From NCBI RefSeq assembly GCF_014839805.1, contig NC_051129.1:434001-498000 (forward strand): DNA of 64,000 nucleotides, in the 5' to 3' direction. Under the pieces are notes generated by a model that saw nothing but the letters and a program-made list of their open reading frames with translations, was not told the DNA's origin and searched no databases. Shown here piece by piece: positions 63,001 through 64,000 of the stretch; positions within the stretch are counted from its first letter, which is position 1, and each line of letters begins with the position of its first letter. Position numbers and translations under genes: made by a program. Source of the stretch: Manduca sexta (Eukaryota > Arthropoda > Insecta > Lepidoptera > Sphingidae).

Positions 63001-64000
63001 TGTTCGTTGTCGAGGACCAAGGTTCAGAGATTTGACAGCGGCACCAGTTTTACTCAAGACTTATGGTATTGCTAAGGCATTTCCGATAGGTTCAGTGGGG
63101 TACAGAACAGCAGCAAAAGCGGCAGAGGCTGCCGTAAGAGCATTGCTAGCTTACGCTCAGCCTATAGCAGACGATGCCAATGATGGCGATTCAATCCGTC
63201 GAGGACCTTGGACCTCACTCTGCTCCGAAGTCATACAGTATACGATGACAGCACCGTATACATTTGTACCCGGACTTCTTGTCTTCTCGGAGCTGCTTCC
63301 CTTGCCCCTACCGATGCAAGCAAAAACTGCACCGACTGATCGAGAGTTAGCTGATGCTTCGAACGAGAGGAGACTGTGGTCAGCGCATCTCCACGCCTTG
63401 TATAACGATCTGACTGATATGATCCAGATAATATGCATGTCGACGTACAGGCCTGTCGTGCACATGCTGCGACGGGTGTGCGTGCAAATCGCTGATTTAG
63501 CGCCAAACACAGCAGCAACTGTCGCTAAAGCGGCTGTGGGAGCAGTAGTTAGGGAATTCAAAGCAGGAGAACCAGCCACAGCAAGTGCTGCAAGAGTTTT
63601 GGAATTCTTAGCTTGTTTGGTGTCGCACGCCCCCGTTAAATGTGCTGTGCTTCATGCTATGAACACTGGGGGGCCTCGGTCGGCCGATGTGCAGACAGCC
63701 CTGTGCGGAGTTCTGTCCCTCTCAAATAGTTCCAGTGAGCATTCAGCGGCTCAAGAGTTCGCAGCGCATGCTTTAGCGGCTTTCTGCGAAGTGGAAATCA
63801 CGTTAACCCCACTAACTTCGCCACCAGATACACTGCTGGCAAATTCATTGCCAAATAGAGATGCTCTGAATGCATTCCTGGAATCTACCGCAGACTGTTT
63901 GGAGTCCGGGACAAAGACAAGTGCTGTCGCACAGTCTATACTGCGAGCATATTTTGTCCTGACCGAACATGAGTACGGTTTTCAGCAGTTCAGGAAGTTT
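56986..64000 (+). CDS. vir: Virilizer (Vir/VIRMA), 5' part; runs off the right edge
   Basis: The joined exons 56986-57048, 57123-57414 and 59547-64000 give an uninterrupted frame of 1603 codons. The N-terminus carries LLFFDTFSHDT, then LNLDLVQFPKSVYVTEIRII and PGGVRLGATNP, the hallmark of the Virilizer N-terminal domain. In established knowledge Vir/VIRMA is the large nuclear scaffold of the m6A methyltransferase-associated complex (with Fl(2)d/WTAP, Flacc/ZC3H13, Hakai, Nito/RBM15) that guides Mettl3-Mettl14; in Drosophila it is needed for Sex-lethal and transformer splicing. Rough order: conserved N-terminal domain residues 1-150, low-complexity Arg/Ser region 228-430 with a YEK/YER repeat at about 340-410, acidic stretch 519-560, then a long helical, HEAT-like body. 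Start chosen because the ATG at 56986 directly precedes the conserved LLFFDTF motif. Homologues are about 1800-1850 aa, so roughly 250 residues lie outside. No frameshift seen. Confidence 0.96.
57049..57122 (+). other. vir: virilizer intron 1 (74 bp)
   Basis: Short intron from GTAAGT to TTCTTGCAG. Both splice sites are strong, and the junction joins ...DTSE to ELNLD without changing the frame. 74 bp is near the minimal intron size in insects. Confidence 0.9.
57123..57414 (+). CDS. vir: virilizer coding exon 2
   Basis: 97 codons plus one base, phase 0 to phase 1, ending AGA-G before a GTATGA donor. It carries the best-conserved part of Virilizer: FPKSVYVTEIRIIPLGARVQ, FPGGVRLGATNP, then FFVNDLSKPGASTFE. 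Reading on into the intron meets a stop after about nine codons, which supports the splice call. Confidence 0.94.
57866..58372 (+). mobile_element. Family D repeat containing a nested MITE
   Basis: GGTAAGTGGAGTGGGAATGT, CTGACGAGAGATGATTACCT and GTTAAAACTGGATCTACACA, interrupted at 58034-58292, then ACCACCTTGTGTATGGTGTT and ACTACCAGCA, leading on to GATAGGTCTCTTACATGCCA, the start of family L. Confidence 0.6.
58034..58292. mobile_element. Palindrome-ended MITE (Tc1/mariner-like, TA flanks) in virilizer intron 2
   Basis: A 259 bp insertion flanked by TA on both sides. The ends share the inverted core CGGTCCCTAC followed by AGTAT...ATCTGC. In addition, each end is itself a hairpin of about 32 bp arms (58045-58118 and 58218-58286). 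It interrupts a LINE-tail repeat copy whose intact form is seen at 11.98-12.17 kb. TA duplication and inverted ends suit Tc1/mariner; the superfamily is inference. Confidence 0.65.
58620..58742 (-). mobile_element. Family D repeat (partial) in virilizer intron 2
   Basis: GGAACCGGCCGGCATAATTC, AGTGAGAGATAATCATC and TCTCACTTACCATCTAGTGC. Confidence 0.5.
59025..59270 (+). repeat. Repeat family P, copy 2 (with TGACGTCA)
   Basis: CCTGTGTTTGATTTTGCAC, CAAAAAAGAAACCCT, then CATCTCTTTCTTTCACACGC and GATGACGTCACACG. Lies near the 3' end of virilizer intron 2; the TGACGTCA is a CRE/AP-1-type core. Confidence 0.5.
59547..64000 (+). CDS. vir: virilizer coding exon 3 (at least 4.45 kb, continues beyond window)
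   Basis: One open frame from the acceptor at 59546 to the window end, 4454 nt without a stop. I checked the phase at 61022, 62399 and 63998, and it holds. It encodes a Pro-rich linker, the Arg/Ser-rich region, the YEK repeat, the acidic stretch and the start of the helical scaffold body. The coding GC content is clearly above the surrounding DNA. Many short ORFs on the other strand here are shadows of this exon. Confidence 0.95.
60200..60420 (+). repeat. vir: Degenerate Y-E-K/Y-E-R coding repeat in virilizer
   Basis: About nine imperfect units of the type (S/P)YE(K/R)(K/R)xxP encode a tyrosine- and basic-rich low-complexity segment at residues 337-410. It follows an RSRSRSRDRE-type stretch at about residues 281-292. 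Such Arg/Ser/Tyr-rich tracts are typical of intrinsically disordered regions in nuclear RNA-processing factors. The repeat is in frame and likely length-variable between species (inference). Confidence 0.75.

Noticed and set aside
63157..63579. 140-codon minus-strand ORF
   Set aside because: Antisense shadow of the virilizer coding frame; no independent start, splice or domain evidence.

Overview
This looks like a 64 kb piece of a moth or butterfly (Lepidoptera) nuclear genome. The sequence is AT-rich and almost gene-free. It is littered with short degenerate interspersed repeats whose layout I recognise from lepidopteran genomes: tRNA-derived SINEs, the GCTTCGCCCGCG-type repeat with GACA/CTGT microsatellites, LINE 3' tails, and hAT and Tc1/mariner MITEs. 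The one well-supported protein-coding gene is the insect m6A-writer subunit Virilizer. There are no bacterial-style operons, CRISPR arrays, rRNAs or credible free tRNA genes.

Layout. Positions 1-50000 are mostly non-coding: intergenic DNA or very long introns. They hold about 40 repeat copies, a Polinton-type DNA polymerase B fragment (27.1 kb), an RTE-type LINE 3' end (12.9 kb), two small hAT-like MITEs with clear target-site duplications (10.5 and 13.5 kb), a foldback element (44.1 kb) and a few GC-rich islets. Reading the islets on both strands suggests spliced exons too short to show as long ORFs. The best are a 47-codon minus-strand exon ending in a GTGAGT donor (32.7 kb), and a minus-strand phase-1 signal-peptide exon with a GC-rich promoter-like region and insect initiator (50.3-50.6 kb). 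A TATA/initiator/donor arrangement, also minus strand, lies at 14.1-14.2 kb. All three point leftwards, so they could be alternative or successive 5' exons of one or more long-intron genes. I could not identify the proteins.

Between 51.6 and 53.2 kb, on the plus strand, a GC-rich promoter-like patch is followed by a candidate two-exon small ORF (40 codons) with compatible phase-1 splice sites. With the minus-strand signal-peptide exon this makes a possible divergent promoter pair about 1.2 kb apart.

Positions 56986-64000 (plus strand) carry the 5' part of virilizer: two short exons, a 2.1 kb repeat-filled intron and one exon of at least 4.45 kb that runs off the right edge. The reading frame is intact for 1603 codons. 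About 250 C-terminal residues are expected beyond the window, judging from the length of fly and human homologues. Virilizer scaffolds the m6A methyltransferase-associated complex and, in Drosophila, is needed for Sex-lethal splicing and dosage compensation.

Exon calls other than virilizer rest on reading frame, splice consensus and base composition only. They need transcript data or cross-species alignment.
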